From Pseudomonas sp. GGS8 (GTDB taxonomy: Bacteria > Pseudomonadota > Gammaproteobacteria > Pseudomonadales > Pseudomonadaceae): a stretch of 64,000 nt of DNA. A program made the translations under genes and the position numbers. Shown here piece by piece: positions 8,840 to 17,493 of the stretch (positions are counted from its first letter, which is position 1; every line of letters starts with the position of its first letter). Where the stretch lies: assembly GCF_024168645.1 (NCBI RefSeq), contig NZ_JALJWF010000001.1:4777501-4841500 (forward strand), read 5' to 3'. A model generated the notes under the pieces. The model saw nothing but the letters and a program-made list of their open reading frames with translations, did not search any database and had not been told where the DNA came from.

Positions 8840-9915
8840 TGATTCCAAACCTGGTAATACGCCTGTGCGGCGTATTGGCTGGTGTACTGGCGGACTGCAT
8901 CAGCGGCCGCTTGTGCGTTTGGCGCAGCCTGGTCTGGGGAGGCCAGACTGCGCAGCATCCCTTCGGCGAGCGCCGGCACATCATTGATCTTGACCAGATG
9001 GCCGAGACGGCCGTTATCGAGCAACTCTCTGGGCCCGGTCTCGCAGTCGCAGGCCAGCACGGGTGTACCCAGTGCCAGGGCCTCGATCAGGACAGTCGGC
9101 AAGCCTTCATGAAAGGAACTCAGGATCAACAATCGTGCATGCCTGATAAATGGATAGGGATTGCTCAGGAAACCAGTGAAATGCACACGGTCTTCAATGC
9201 CCAGGCGGCTTGCCTGTAATGTCAGAGCAGCGAGTTGCGGGCCGTTGCCGATGATCACCAGGTCCGGCAGGGCGGCCCTGCCCAAGGCCATGGCATAGGC
9301 ATCGAGCAGCAAATGGAAACCCTTCGGCTCCACCAGCCGGCCTACCCCTAACCAGAACTCGGCTGGCAAGCCGCAGAGCAGGGGCGTCTGCGCGGCGCTG
9401 AGCAGTTGTTCTGTGACCACGGCATTGGGACAATAACGAATGCGCTGATGCCCCCAGGGCACCAGATCGGCGAGGGACTGGCGCAGACCTTTGGATACCG
9501 CCACGACCTGATCGTTGCCGCAGAGGTACAACGCATAGAGCAGGCGCAGGATGGTGGGGTTTATGCGCTGTTCGCTGCAGTCCAGTGCCGCATGACGGGT
9601 ATAGATGACCTTGCATGGGCTCCCCAGGGTGGCAAACCAGGTGCAGAGATTGGCTTGTTCCTTGGCGGCGATCAGGTGAGTCACACCCTCACGCCGAATA
9701 ATCCGGCGCAGCAATACGATGGACTTGAGCAGGCCGGTGATTCCACAGTCGCCGCCATTGAGGGTGGCCGCGCCTTCATCGTCCGCAGAGTCGCCGTTCA
9801 TAACGAAATAACTGACCCGTTTGCCATCCTTGAGAAACTGCCGGGCCAGGCGTTGCTGGACACACTCGAGGCCGCCACCGGGCTTGAAGTCCTTGAGAAT
9901 GAACAGGATATGCAT
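8836..9915 (-). CDS. Glycosyltransferase family 4 (second of two)
   Basis: A 359-residue GT-B glycosyltransferase related to the preceding GT4. It has an N-terminal donor/acceptor loop (LKDFKPGGGLECVQQRLA), a mid-protein LGVGRLVEPKGFHLLLDAY, and an EX7E motif in FHEGLPTVLIEALALGTPVL. The Asp/Glu-rich CDCETGPRELLDNG near the C-terminus is common in this family (a similar CPYGPQEILDNG occurs in the neighbour). The two genes are translationally coupled by a 4-base overlap. They probably add successive sugars to the repeat unit. Confidence 0.9.
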   Translation of the reverse strand: MHILFILKDFKPGGGLECVQQRLARQFLKDGKRVSYFVMNGDSADDEGAATLNGGDCGITGLLKSIVLLRRIIRREGVTHLIAAKEQANLCTWFATLGSPCKVIYTRHAALDCSEQRINPTILRLLYALYLCGNDQVVAVSKGLRQSLADLVPWGHQRIRYCPNAVVTEQLLSAAQTPLLCGLPAEFWLGVGRLVEPKGFHLLLDAYAMALGRAALPDLVIIGNGPQLAALTLQASRLGIEDRVHFTGFLSNPYPFIRHARLLILSSFHEGLPTVLIEALALGTPVLACDCETGPRELLDNGRLGHLVKINDVPALAEGMLRSLASPDQAAPNAQAAADAVRQYTSQYAAQAYYQVWNQ

Positions 9916-9924
9916 GCTTGGCGC

Positions 9925-10632
9925 TCAGGGATAAGTGATATGGATCGTCACTTGGTGCCGGACGATCATCGCCAGCAGATGAACAAAATTGGTCGGGTAA
10001 TCGACCAGATACCGCGTGATGGTGTGGGGTTCGCGGTACATCCGATAGAACGCGCGCAGATGCAGGCGGTTGATCAGTTCAGGGTAGTAATGATGTGTGG
10101 CCGTGGCCTCCTGGCGAATGAAACCGCCACAGGTGAACGCCACACCGTTGAAGCCGGCACGCAGGGCATCCTGTTCGAACTGCTCTTGAAGCCCTGCGCC
10201 CAGGCCGACGATCAGGATGTTGGCTTCACTGCGGCAGATGTCCGCTTGAATGCACGCAGCCTGCGGTGCATCAAAATAGCCGTTGTGACGGCCGGCGATG
10301 AGCAATGCCGGGTAGCGCCCCTTGATCTTGTCGATGAACAGATCCAGTTCCGCTTGCCTGGCACCGACAAAATAGATGCGCTTGCCTTGTTTCTCGGCGC
10401 AACTGAAGACAGTGTCGGCGATGGATGTAAAGTCGAAGCTGACCCGGCCGATCGTCCGGCCGGTGATGCGCGAGATGAAGGTAGACATCAACATTCCGTC
10501 GCAAAAATAGGCGATGGACGTCGGGTCCCGGTCGAACAGACTGCCGATGGACGCAAAATTAATGAAGGAGAATGCTTTGTTGGCGTCCAGCAGGTTCGGT
10601 GCGAAATGCCCGATTAATTCCAGATTGATCAT
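9925..10632 (-). CDS. WecG/TagA/CpsF-family glycosyltransferase (GT26)
   Basis: A 235-residue member of the GT26 family, which transfers a sugar such as ManNAcA, ManNAc or glucuronate to a lipid-linked acceptor. Visible family features are the N-terminal NFASIGSLFDRDP / YFCDGMLMS region, KRIYFVGARQAELDLF, and NILIVGLGAGLQEQF, the last matching the GxGxPxQE motif with A-G-L instead of M-P-x. The C-terminal LINRLHLRAFYRMYREP resembles the membrane-association tail of the family. It sits directly after the priming transferase gene, so it may add an early sugar. Specificity is unknown. Confidence 0.82.
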   Translation of the reverse strand: MINLELIGHFAPNLLDANKAFSFINFASIGSLFDRDPTSIAYFCDGMLMSTFISRITGRTIGRVSFDFTSIADTVFSCAEKQGKRIYFVGARQAELDLFIDKIKGRYPALLIAGRHNGYFDAPQAACIQADICRSEANILIVGLGAGLQEQFEQDALRAGFNGVAFTCGGFIRQEATATHHYYPELINRLHLRAFYRMYREPHTITRYLVDYPTNFVHLLAMIVRHQVTIHITYP

Positions 10633-10641
10633 GGCGACTCC

Positions 10642-12033
10642 TTAAAAAATGTCCTTTGAGAACAACGTGAAAGGGGTCTTGACGAGAATCTTGATGTCCA
10701 GCCACAGCGACCATTGGTTGATGTAGTTGAGGTCCTGGGCGACACGCTGCTGCATTTTTTCCAGCGTCTGGGTTTCACCGCGATGCCCGGTGATCTGGGC
10801 CAACCCGGTGATTCCCGGCTTGAGGCGATGACGGGCCATGTAGGCGCTTACTTTGCCGGTGTAGTAAATGTTGTGAGTGACCGCGTGCGGTCGCGGGCCG
10901 ACAAGGGCCATTTCACCGAACAGCACGTTGAAAAGCTGTGGTAGCTCATCGATCGAACTACGGCGCAAAAAATGCCCGATCGGGGTGATGCGCTCATCTT
11001 CGCGAGAGGCTTGGCGCACTTCGCTGTCGTCATGCACGCGCATCGAGCGGAACTTCCAGACCTTGATCACCTCGGCGTTACAGCCGTAACGATCTTGTTT
11101 GAACAACACCGGGCCGGGCGAAGAGAGCTTGACTGCTGCCGCCACGATCAGCAGCAAGGGGCTGAGCACAATAATGGCCACGGCGGCCAGGATACGTTCG
11201 AACAGCTCTTTGCAGAGCAGGCTGCCGGGGTGCGAACTGATGAGGCTTTCGTTGAGGTAGATGGCCGGCATTCGCTCTATTTCCGAGATCGATTGATTGA
11301 GCAGCACCATGCTGCCGAAATCAGGAATCCAGACCACGTCGACATTCATGTCCAGAAGGTCGATGTACAGGGCTTCAATGATGGCTGCCTGCGCCAACGG
11401 CAGGACGATGTAGACCCGGCGTACGTGCAGGTGGGTGATGATCTCGCGAATCTCGTCGATGCGACCCAGCAGCGGCAAAATGCTCGGCGCCGGGCCGGTA
11501 TGTTCGGTGGTTGCGATAAAACCCAGTACCGGTACGCGGTTCGGTCTGGACAGTTTCCTTGCAAGCCGGCAGGCGGTCGGGCAAGTACCGATGATTACCG
11601 CGCGGCGTTCGTTACACAGCCTGCGCGAGTGCAATCGAGCCAGGTAATGCAAGGGCAGGAAGCTCGCAGCCTGGATCAGGTAACCCAATACGGCCCAGAC
11701 GATGATTACTTGACGCGAAAAAATCGCACTGGTCTGGGTGACGAAGGCGATGCTGATCAGAACGGCCAGCAGGATCAGCCAGGCCGCCAGCAAACGACCG
11801 AGCCCTGACAACCACTCATGACGCTTGTGGTAAACCTGCATGACGCTGTAGATCGGTACCGACCCGAGCACAGTGAGAATCATCAGAATGCGGTATTCAC
11901 TGGTCAGGCTGCCGCCCCGCCAGTACACGAGCACCATCAGCAGCAGGTTGGTCAGGCTAAGTGCGCACAGCCATTGGCCCCAAAAGGTCAGACCTCGCCG
12001 ATGTGTCATTTGAGTGGTGTATAGCGATGTCAT
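10642..12033 (-). CDS. Undecaprenyl-phosphate sugar phosphotransferase (WcaJ/PHPT type)
   Basis: The priming enzyme: it transfers hexose-1-phosphate, probably glucose-1-phosphate, to undecaprenyl phosphate in the inner membrane and so starts each repeat unit. It has four predicted N-terminal membrane helices, a CoA-binding-like middle domain (RRAVIIGTCPTACRLARKL), and the C-terminal catalytic domain. Catalytic signatures are SSPGPVLFKQDRYG, KVWKFRSMRV, RRSSIDELPQLFNVL and MALVGPRPHAV. ATG 12033 (463 residues) has a GGAGG ribosome-binding site eight bases upstream; an in-frame ATG at 12093 lacks this. It follows the Wzc-type gene after 140 bases. Confidence 0.92.
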   Translation of the reverse strand: MTSLYTTQMTHRRGLTFWGQWLCALSLTNLLLMVLVYWRGGSLTSEYRILMILTVLGSVPIYSVMQVYHKRHEWLSGLGRLLAAWLILLAVLISIAFVTQTSAIFSRQVIIVWAVLGYLIQAASFLPLHYLARLHSRRLCNERRAVIIGTCPTACRLARKLSRPNRVPVLGFIATTEHTGPAPSILPLLGRIDEIREIITHLHVRRVYIVLPLAQAAIIEALYIDLLDMNVDVVWIPDFGSMVLLNQSISEIERMPAIYLNESLISSHPGSLLCKELFERILAAVAIIVLSPLLLIVAAAVKLSSPGPVLFKQDRYGCNAEVIKVWKFRSMRVHDDSEVRQASREDERITPIGHFLRRSSIDELPQLFNVLFGEMALVGPRPHAVTHNIYYTGKVSAYMARHRLKPGITGLAQITGHRGETQTLEKMQQRVAQDLNYINQWSLWLDIKILVKTPFTLFSKDIF

Positions 12034-12173
12034 CGGCTCAACCTCCAGGCATGGGTTGGACATCGGTGCCGAATACGGCACGCACTTTCCCACATGCTGG
12101 TATCGCTCGACTGGTGTGAAGCAGCTTTTGGTGGTTGTTGGAAAGAGGCTACGGCAGCGATATGCGCAAGGGT

Positions 12174-14420
12174 TTAACGGGACAGGTAGTCGTAGTTCTG
12201 GAACGTATCGCTATGGCTGTAGCCCTGTTTGCGCGCCTTGCGCAGGTCAACCTGGTTGAGCACCACACCGAACACAGGCGCGTGGCTCTGTTGCAGTATG
12301 GCGAGGCATTTCTGCACCTGGCTGATCGGTGTGCTTTCGGCTTTTATCACGTAGATCACCGCGTCCGAATGCTTAGCCAGCAATAGCGCGTCGCTGACCA
12401 TTTGCGCAGGCGGGGAGTCGATGATGATGCGTTGGTAACGCGACTTCAGCGTTTCGAGCAGGGGCGTCAGGCACGGCGAGCTAAGCAGATCAAGCGGTGA
12501 GGGCGCAAGTTTGCCGGCCGGCAACATGTCTAAATTGCCGACAGTCCGGATACAATCTTCGAGTCGGGCAGTACCCGCCAGGACATTGGCCAGCCCCGGG
12601 CTGTCTGTCGGAAAATCGAAATTGAGCGAAAGGCTGGATCGGCGCATGTCGGCATCGATCAACAGGACCCGCTCCAGTTTTGCAAGCGAGTAAGCCAGGT
12701 TGTTGGCAATGGTGCTTTTACCTTCATCGGCCATGGTCGAGGCAACGAGTACCACCTGTGACGGATTTTCTCCGCCGTGCAACATCAGCCAGGTGCGCAA
12801 GTTGCGGATGGTCTCGCAAAAGCGCGGATTCTCGTTGTCGTCGAACAATCGCGCCAGTTGCCGGCGGCTTCTCTTCGTGACCAGCGGCACCACACTGAGC
12901 AGGGGGATGTTAAGCGTGCTTTCGACCGCTTCGTCGGTCTTGAAGGTTTTGTTCCGGGCTTCGGATATTAATGCCAACACCATGCCGATCAGCGCGGCCA
13001 CGAAGGCGACAATCGCCATGATCAGTGTTTTGCGGGGTTTGCTCGGTTCCAAAGGCACAATCGCAGGGTCGACGATGCGCGCTTTGGTGGAATCCATGTC
13101 TGAGGTGGCCGCCGTTTCCTTCAAGCGAGTGATGAAGGTCTCATACAACGCGCGACTGCTGTCGACTTCTCGCTGGAACTCGCGCAGCTGGAATTCCTTG
13201 CGAGAAATCTCCTGTATCTGTGCCTTGTTGTTGTTGAATGATTTGCGAAGTGAATTTTCATTGGCCCGGGATAATTGGTATTCATGTTCAATGCCAGCCA
13301 CCACCTGCTGAACCTGCAGGCGCAAGCTGTCGGTGGCCATACGCAACTCGGCGATAGCGGCGACAAGGGTTGGATGTTTCGGACCGTAGCGCCCCGACAA
13401 CTCTTCAACCTTGGCTTGGGCCTTGGCCCGTTGAGCCTGGAATTTTTGCACCAAAGGGTTACTCAAGACGGCCGGCACACTGGAGAGGTTGCTCAAGTTG
13501 CCATTGCTCAGGGCCTGCACCTGGCGGTACTGGCTCTCGGCTTCCGCCAGATTACGACGGGCATCGATCATGCGATTGCCAGTCATTTCCAGTTCGTTGG
13601 CGCTGATGGTGGCGACACCGTCGACATCGACCAGGCCTTGTTCTTCCCGGTAGGCCTGAAGCTTGTCTTCGGCACTGCGCAGATTATTGCGCAACTCGAT
13701 CAAGCGTGAGTTCATCCAGCTAGTGCTGTTCTGCGAGGACTTCAGGCTATTGTCGAACTGGCTATCGATGAAGCCTTGGGCAAGCGCATTGGCGGTTGCG
13801 GCCGCCAGGTCAGGGTCGGGCAGCTCTACCTCTATATTAAGCAGCTGACTCTTACCGACAAATTTCACGTCGGTGCGCTTCATGAGGTTCTGCGTGACTT
13901 CATTGAAAATGTCGGTTTCAGTGGGCACTACCTGCTGGGGTATCAAAAACTCCAGTGCCGGCAACCACTGGCCAAGATCAAGGTTTGCCAACCATTTGCG
14001 TGGCGTAAACCATGACTGCGGTTGTTGGCGGGGATCGGTCACCGGGTTAGTGGTGAGGTTGAGCTTTTTGACGGCACGTTCGGCCAAGTCCCGCGACTGC
14101 AGGAGCGCCAGTTGCGTCTGCAAGTAATCGACGGTACCGGAGCTTGAGTCCGTGATTTGCTGGAAGGTCAGCAGTGGTGGCGTTTTTTCTTTGATCAGCA
14201 GGGTGGTGCTGCCGATGTACTGCGCGGGAATGAACGACAGCGTGGCCATTGCGAGCGCACAGACAAGCAGCATCAACCATCCGATTTTCCAATGAGCACG
14301 CCAGATCACCCTCCAGTATTTGAGCAGGTCAATGGTGTCCTTCTCCTCACCATGCTGCTGATGCTGAGGCAGATGCGCCTGGAGCGGACGTTCGACGTAG
14401 ATGCTTGGGCTGTTGTCCAT
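12174..14420 (-). CDS. Wzc-type polysaccharide co-polymerase with tyrosine kinase domain
   Basis: Controls chain length and export; the cytoplasmic kinase domain cycles by autophosphorylation. The 748 residues comprise a Wzz-type membrane domain (transmembrane helix at ~45-65, periplasmic coiled coils at ~215-430, second helix at ~475-495) and a C-terminal BY-kinase. The kinase has Walker A in STMADEGKSTIANNLA, Walker A' in VLLIDADMRRSS and Walker B in IIIDSPPA. The C-terminus carries a short tyrosine cluster (GYSHSDTFQNYDYLSR). A cognate Wzb-type tyrosine phosphatase gene is not present in the operon. The stop of the OPX gene lies three bases before the ATG. Confidence 0.92.
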   Translation of the reverse strand: MDNSPSIYVERPLQAHLPQHQQHGEEKDTIDLLKYWRVIWRAHWKIGWLMLLVCALAMATLSFIPAQYIGSTTLLIKEKTPPLLTFQQITDSSSGTVDYLQTQLALLQSRDLAERAVKKLNLTTNPVTDPRQQPQSWFTPRKWLANLDLGQWLPALEFLIPQQVVPTETDIFNEVTQNLMKRTDVKFVGKSQLLNIEVELPDPDLAAATANALAQGFIDSQFDNSLKSSQNSTSWMNSRLIELRNNLRSAEDKLQAYREEQGLVDVDGVATISANELEMTGNRMIDARRNLAEAESQYRQVQALSNGNLSNLSSVPAVLSNPLVQKFQAQRAKAQAKVEELSGRYGPKHPTLVAAIAELRMATDSLRLQVQQVVAGIEHEYQLSRANENSLRKSFNNNKAQIQEISRKEFQLREFQREVDSSRALYETFITRLKETAATSDMDSTKARIVDPAIVPLEPSKPRKTLIMAIVAFVAALIGMVLALISEARNKTFKTDEAVESTLNIPLLSVVPLVTKRSRRQLARLFDDNENPRFCETIRNLRTWLMLHGGENPSQVVLVASTMADEGKSTIANNLAYSLAKLERVLLIDADMRRSSLSLNFDFPTDSPGLANVLAGTARLEDCIRTVGNLDMLPAGKLAPSPLDLLSSPCLTPLLETLKSRYQRIIIDSPPAQMVSDALLLAKHSDAVIYVIKAESTPISQVQKCLAILQQSHAPVFGVVLNQVDLRKARKQGYSHSDTFQNYDYLSR

Positions 14421-14422
14421 GA

Positions 14423-14956
14423 TTAGAAAAAGCCTTGTGCAATGGAGATGGTGTCACCGGGAGCGATGGCGGTGCTGCGCGTGACCGTATCGGTCAGTGG
14501 TGGCGAGCCATCGCCGCGCACGATGGTCACTCGCTTGATCGAGGCCCGTTCGGTCAGACCACCGCCCAGGGCAATGGCTTTCTCCAGCGTCAGCCCGGGC
14601 TCGTATGGATAGCTGCCGGGCTTTTGTACTTCGCCATTGATGTAGAACGAGCGGTAGACGATCAGGTTGAGGCTGACCTTGGGGTCGACCAGGTAACCTT
14701 GCTTGAGCCCGTCGACGATGATTTTTTCTACCTGATTGGGGGTGAGCCCCTTGGCGGCGATCTCACCCAGAAACGGATAGGAAAATGTACCGGCATCATT
14801 GAGGCGGATTTTGTCGAAGCTCAAATCCCGCTCTCCGAATACGGTGATGCGCAATACATCGCCGGCCGCCAGTTTGTACTGGGCGCCGGTGTCCGCTGCA
14901 AAAGTCACGGGCAACAGCCACGGCACGAACAACAAGGCAAGCATTCGCGAGTTCAT
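14423..14956 (-). CDS. Polysaccharide export protein (OPX, Wza/GumB-like)
   Basis: A 177-residue short-form OPX protein. It has a signal peptide (LALLFVPWLLPVTFAADT) but no lipobox cysteine, so unlike Wza it is probably not a lipoprotein. Poly-export domain: YKLAAGDVLRITVFGERDLSF through FSYPFLGEIAAKGLTPNQVEKIIVDGL. A SLBB domain follows: FYINGEVQKPGSYPYEPGLTLEKAIALGGGLTERA. It lacks the long C-terminal membrane-spanning region of Wza, so export through the outer membrane may rely on the barrel protein encoded immediately upstream. Confidence 0.9.
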   Translation of the reverse strand: MNSRMLALLFVPWLLPVTFAADTGAQYKLAAGDVLRITVFGERDLSFDKIRLNDAGTFSYPFLGEIAAKGLTPNQVEKIIVDGLKQGYLVDPKVSLNLIVYRSFYINGEVQKPGSYPYEPGLTLEKAIALGGGLTERASIKRVTIVRGDGSPPLTDTVTRSTAIAPGDTISIAQGFF

Positions 14957-14968
14957 GGGGGGAACCTC

Positions 14969-16129
14969 TTAGAGACTTACGTTGAAGCTGAGCAGGAAGA
15001 TGTTGCGTTCAAAACTCCGATTGTCGGCATCGGAATTGTCGTTGCGGTGGCGATAGCCCAATTCGATATCCAGCCAGCGACGCATCTGGTATTCCACCGC
15101 GAAGTTGTAGTCGCGAAGGTTGTCGGTGCGGTTCTGCCCCTCGTACTCATAGCGGGCCAGCCCTGCTTCGGCCACGGTAGTGATTCGCTCGGTCCAGCCA
15201 TGACGCCAGCCGAACAGGGCAGAGCTGGTCTTGACGGCGTCAGCACCGTCGTCACCCTCGGCCAGCGCCTGTCGAGCAACGAACGAAAAGGTCGAGTAGG
15301 TTCGTGGCTTCCATCGCAGGTCCACCTGCCAGGTCGGGTTATTGAGGTCTTTGACACTGCTGTCATCAAAGTTCTTGCGCTCATAACCAATACGTACTTT
15401 GCCGGTGGTACGCGCGGTGAAGTCCCATTCGGCGCCGGCCAGGATCGCATTGGCGGTGCTGTTGAGGCGGCTGTCGGTTTGCAGGTAATCAAAGACGGTA
15501 TGGTCATACTCCAACAGCCCACGCGTGTTGCTGCCGATGCGGTGGTACCAGGTGGTGGTCAGGCCGGTGGTATTGCGCTCTTTGTCTTTGTTGATGCCAT
15601 CGGCGTTGTCGTAACGAAGTTGAGCGTAACTGGCGCCCAGATCGATCTGATTGTCAGCGTTCCGGGCGCCAAAGGTATAAAGACCATTGACGCGGTTATT
15701 GCGAATCTTGTCGTTGATGCCATCGATGGCAGTCGAGGTCGTACGCTCATATTTATGCGACTCGGCTTCAAGTTTCAGTCGATGGCGGTCGGTGAACTCC
15801 ATGATGCTGTTGAGCCGCACGCGTTGCGCCGTATTCGAGGCGCTTGGCTCGTCATGATAAATGTAGCGGGTAGGCTGCCAGATAAGTCGCGTGGCACTGT
15901 TTCGGTCTTCGGCCTTGAGTTCGAAAGAGGGCGCCACCTTGGTCACCATGGAAGACTGACGTCCCCGATCCAGTTCCCGGAAGTTGTCATCATAGCTCTC
16001 CGAAAATAACAATGTGGGGGTGAAGTCGAAGCCGTAGACGCCAATGGACTGAGGGTCGAGACTCCAGGCCGTTTCGGGACATAAAGAAATCATTATCAAT
16101 GCGAAAGGGGCGTGGGTCTTAAGGGTCAT
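14969..16129 (-). CDS. Outer-membrane beta-barrel protein of exopolysaccharide operon (EpsL-like)
   Basis: A 386-residue protein with a signal peptide (MTLKTHAPFALIMISLCPETAWS) and then alternating polar/hydrophobic beta strands rich in aromatic residues, ending in FLLSFNVSL, an outer-membrane assembly-type C-terminus. It resembles the EpsL/beta-barrel porin family found in exopolysaccharide loci. It probably provides the outer-membrane exit route, because the OPX protein encoded next is too short to span the membrane. ATG 16129 was chosen for its AGGAG site and because the signal peptide begins there; an upstream frame to 16237 is open but lacks this. Confidence 0.8.
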   Translation of the reverse strand: MTLKTHAPFALIMISLCPETAWSLDPQSIGVYGFDFTPTLLFSESYDDNFRELDRGRQSSMVTKVAPSFELKAEDRNSATRLIWQPTRYIYHDEPSASNTAQRVRLNSIMEFTDRHRLKLEAESHKYERTTSTAIDGINDKIRNNRVNGLYTFGARNADNQIDLGASYAQLRYDNADGINKDKERNTTGLTTTWYHRIGSNTRGLLEYDHTVFDYLQTDSRLNSTANAILAGAEWDFTARTTGKVRIGYERKNFDDSSVKDLNNPTWQVDLRWKPRTYSTFSFVARQALAEGDDGADAVKTSSALFGWRHGWTERITTVAEAGLARYEYEGQNRTDNLRDYNFAVEYQMRRWLDIELGYRHRNDNSDADNRSFERNIFLLSFNVSL

Positions 16130-16312
16130 AGCATTGCTCCTGGGGACGAATCCAATGACTATAGACCGGAAAAAAAGGTTGAATGTGAGTGATGTAATCA
16201 CGCCAAGGAACAGTCCATGAAAAAAACGGAAAGGCATAAATTTTTGGTTTAAGTGGGTAGTGCGACAGGTCTGTTTAATTGTTTTATTGTGATAACTAAA
16301 ATGGCAACTTGT

Positions 16313-16891
16313 TTATAGGTGAAGGTGTGTTCGCTCAAGATCATTCAATGGAATACGAACCGGCTGTTCTCTATTTAGAAAGTGAAGCAGGATCATGACT
16401 CGCTCGTCACCTAACATGGTCAGGAAAATACCTTCGAGTGTCGACAGCGGTCCTCGGGTTATTTGCAGTATTTCGCCGGGCTTGAACGGTTGGGGTACAT
16501 GCACTTGGGGTGGTTTATAGCACCGGTTACGCAGATGTTCGATGATATCGTCAGGGACCATTGCCGGGCCGTGATTAAAATCGACGATTCGGCTGACGCC
16601 ACGGGTAGAACGTAAAGGCGCCCATTTGTCGTCACGGCCGAGTTGAATGAAAAGATACCCAGGGAAGAGAGGCTCAAGGGATTGATGGGGTTTCCCATGA
16701 ATCGAGCGCTGGCTAACGATTTGCGGGCAGAAGATGACATAGTTTTGCCGCAATAAATTGGTCTTTGCCCGTTCGTCCTGACGTGGCTTGCACTGCAAAA
16801 GATACCAGTTAGAAGCTTGGGTACTCGTCAGCATACTGGCAAGCTCCGTAGCGTTGGTTAAAGCATGCCTGTCGTGCATCAGCGATGCCAT
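16313..16891 (-). CDS. RfaH/NusG-family transcription antiterminator
   Basis: A specialised NusG paralogue of the RfaH type that binds RNA polymerase paused at an ops element and lets it read through long operons. The NGN domain starts at about residue 28 (WYLLQCKPRQDERAKTNLLR, then NYVIFCPQ) and continues to LEPLFPGYLFIQLG and TRGVSRIVDF. The C-terminal KOW domain carries FKPGEILQITRGPLSTLEGIF. The ~27-residue N-terminal extension may be partly untranslated: starts at 16891, 16879 or 16834 are possible, and 16891 has a GGAAGG site. It is the first gene of the exopolysaccharide operon, with an ops-like element about 200 bases upstream on the same strand. Confidence 0.88.
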   Translation of the reverse strand: MASLMHDRHALTNATELASMLTSTQASNWYLLQCKPRQDERAKTNLLRQNYVIFCPQIVSQRSIHGKPHQSLEPLFPGYLFIQLGRDDKWAPLRSTRGVSRIVDFNHGPAMVPDDIIEHLRNRCYKPPQVHVPQPFKPGEILQITRGPLSTLEGIFLTMLGDERVMILLHFLNREQPVRIPLNDLERTHLHL

Positions 16892-17090
16892 TATCCTTCC
16901 AGTAACCTCTATGGAGATCGTGGAAGTCGTTAAGGTCGTGAAAGTGTTAAGCTTTTAATACGGTGTATCAATGATGAAGCATGTAATGTAAAAGTAACAG
17001 TAAGGGTGAAGTTGAATCAATAATCCAATTTTTAAATGGAATGTGTAAGCGTCACTTAACACTGTGCATGATATCTTTTGCAATGGCCAA

Positions 17091-17119
17091 AGCTACCGCA
17101 TGGTCCGAACCTTCGGCCC
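17091..17119 (-). promoter_or_regulatory. ops-like element in the exopolysaccharide leader
   Basis: Reading the minus strand, the leader contains TGCGGTAGCTT (17101-17091ish), matching the ops/JUMPstart consensus GGCGGTAGCNT at all specified positions except the first G. The GC-GGTA-GC mini-hairpin that RfaH reads in E. coli is preserved. Directly upstream is a small inverted repeat (CCGAA GG TTCGG). It lies in the untranslated leader of the operon whose first gene encodes an RfaH-type protein. Confidence 0.6.
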
Positions 17120-17220
17120 TTTAAGAATAAGTGCTTTTGATCGCGAGTCTTACTTGAATGCAGGTGGCAACGGATATCCACCCACTGCATGCTCGCCTTT
17201 ATCAGGTATCGACCCTGTTA

Positions 17221-17249
17221 GGTATTGATCACTCAGGGCGACCTGTCAA
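17221..17249 (-). promoter_or_regulatory. Candidate sigma-70 promoter of the exopolysaccharide operon
   Basis: On the minus strand a perfect -35 hexamer TTGACA (17249-17244) is followed after 17 bases by AATACC (17226-17221), a weak -10 with three of six matches. Transcription from here would place the ops-like element about 115 bases into the leader. A near-direct repeat (GGTATCGACC / GGTATTGATC on the plus strand) flanks this area and could be a regulator site. Inference only. Confidence 0.35.
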
Positions 17250-17355
17250 ATGTCACTAGTCAAAAATATAGCCTTCTGTCCAATAACTTAATTATGATTT
17301 CCAACTAATTGTTTTAGAAGTTATTTTTGGTAACGGCAGTGAGGCATGGTTTGAT

Positions 17356-17384
17356 AAAAGGCGGCTACCACGTTTGTGGCTGCC
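17356..17384 (-). terminator. Probable terminator after the SRAP gene
   Basis: On the minus strand a nine-pair stem with one mismatch (GGCAGCCAC / GTGGTAGCC, four-base loop) is followed two bases later by TTTT. It lies downstream of the SRAP gene and upstream of the candidate exopolysaccharide promoter, separating the two units. The rest of the 16892-17493 gap is AT-rich leader with no gene. Confidence 0.5.
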
Positions 17385-17493
17385 ATCGGCGGTGCCGGTC
17401 AATTTTCCAACGCCAACAACTGACCGCTTCCCTAGGGTTAACGCCAATGCAACACAGGTTTGCGGCGATTCTGGCGGACGCGATGATCGGACG

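Noticed and set aside
9406..10617. A 403-codon plus-strand frame across two glycosyltransferase genes
   Set aside because: Antisense artefact; the minus-strand GT4 and GT26 genes have clear motifs.
14435..16009. A 524-codon open frame antisense to the OPX and barrel genes
   Set aside because: No domain, no ribosome-binding site, and both genes beneath it are well supported.
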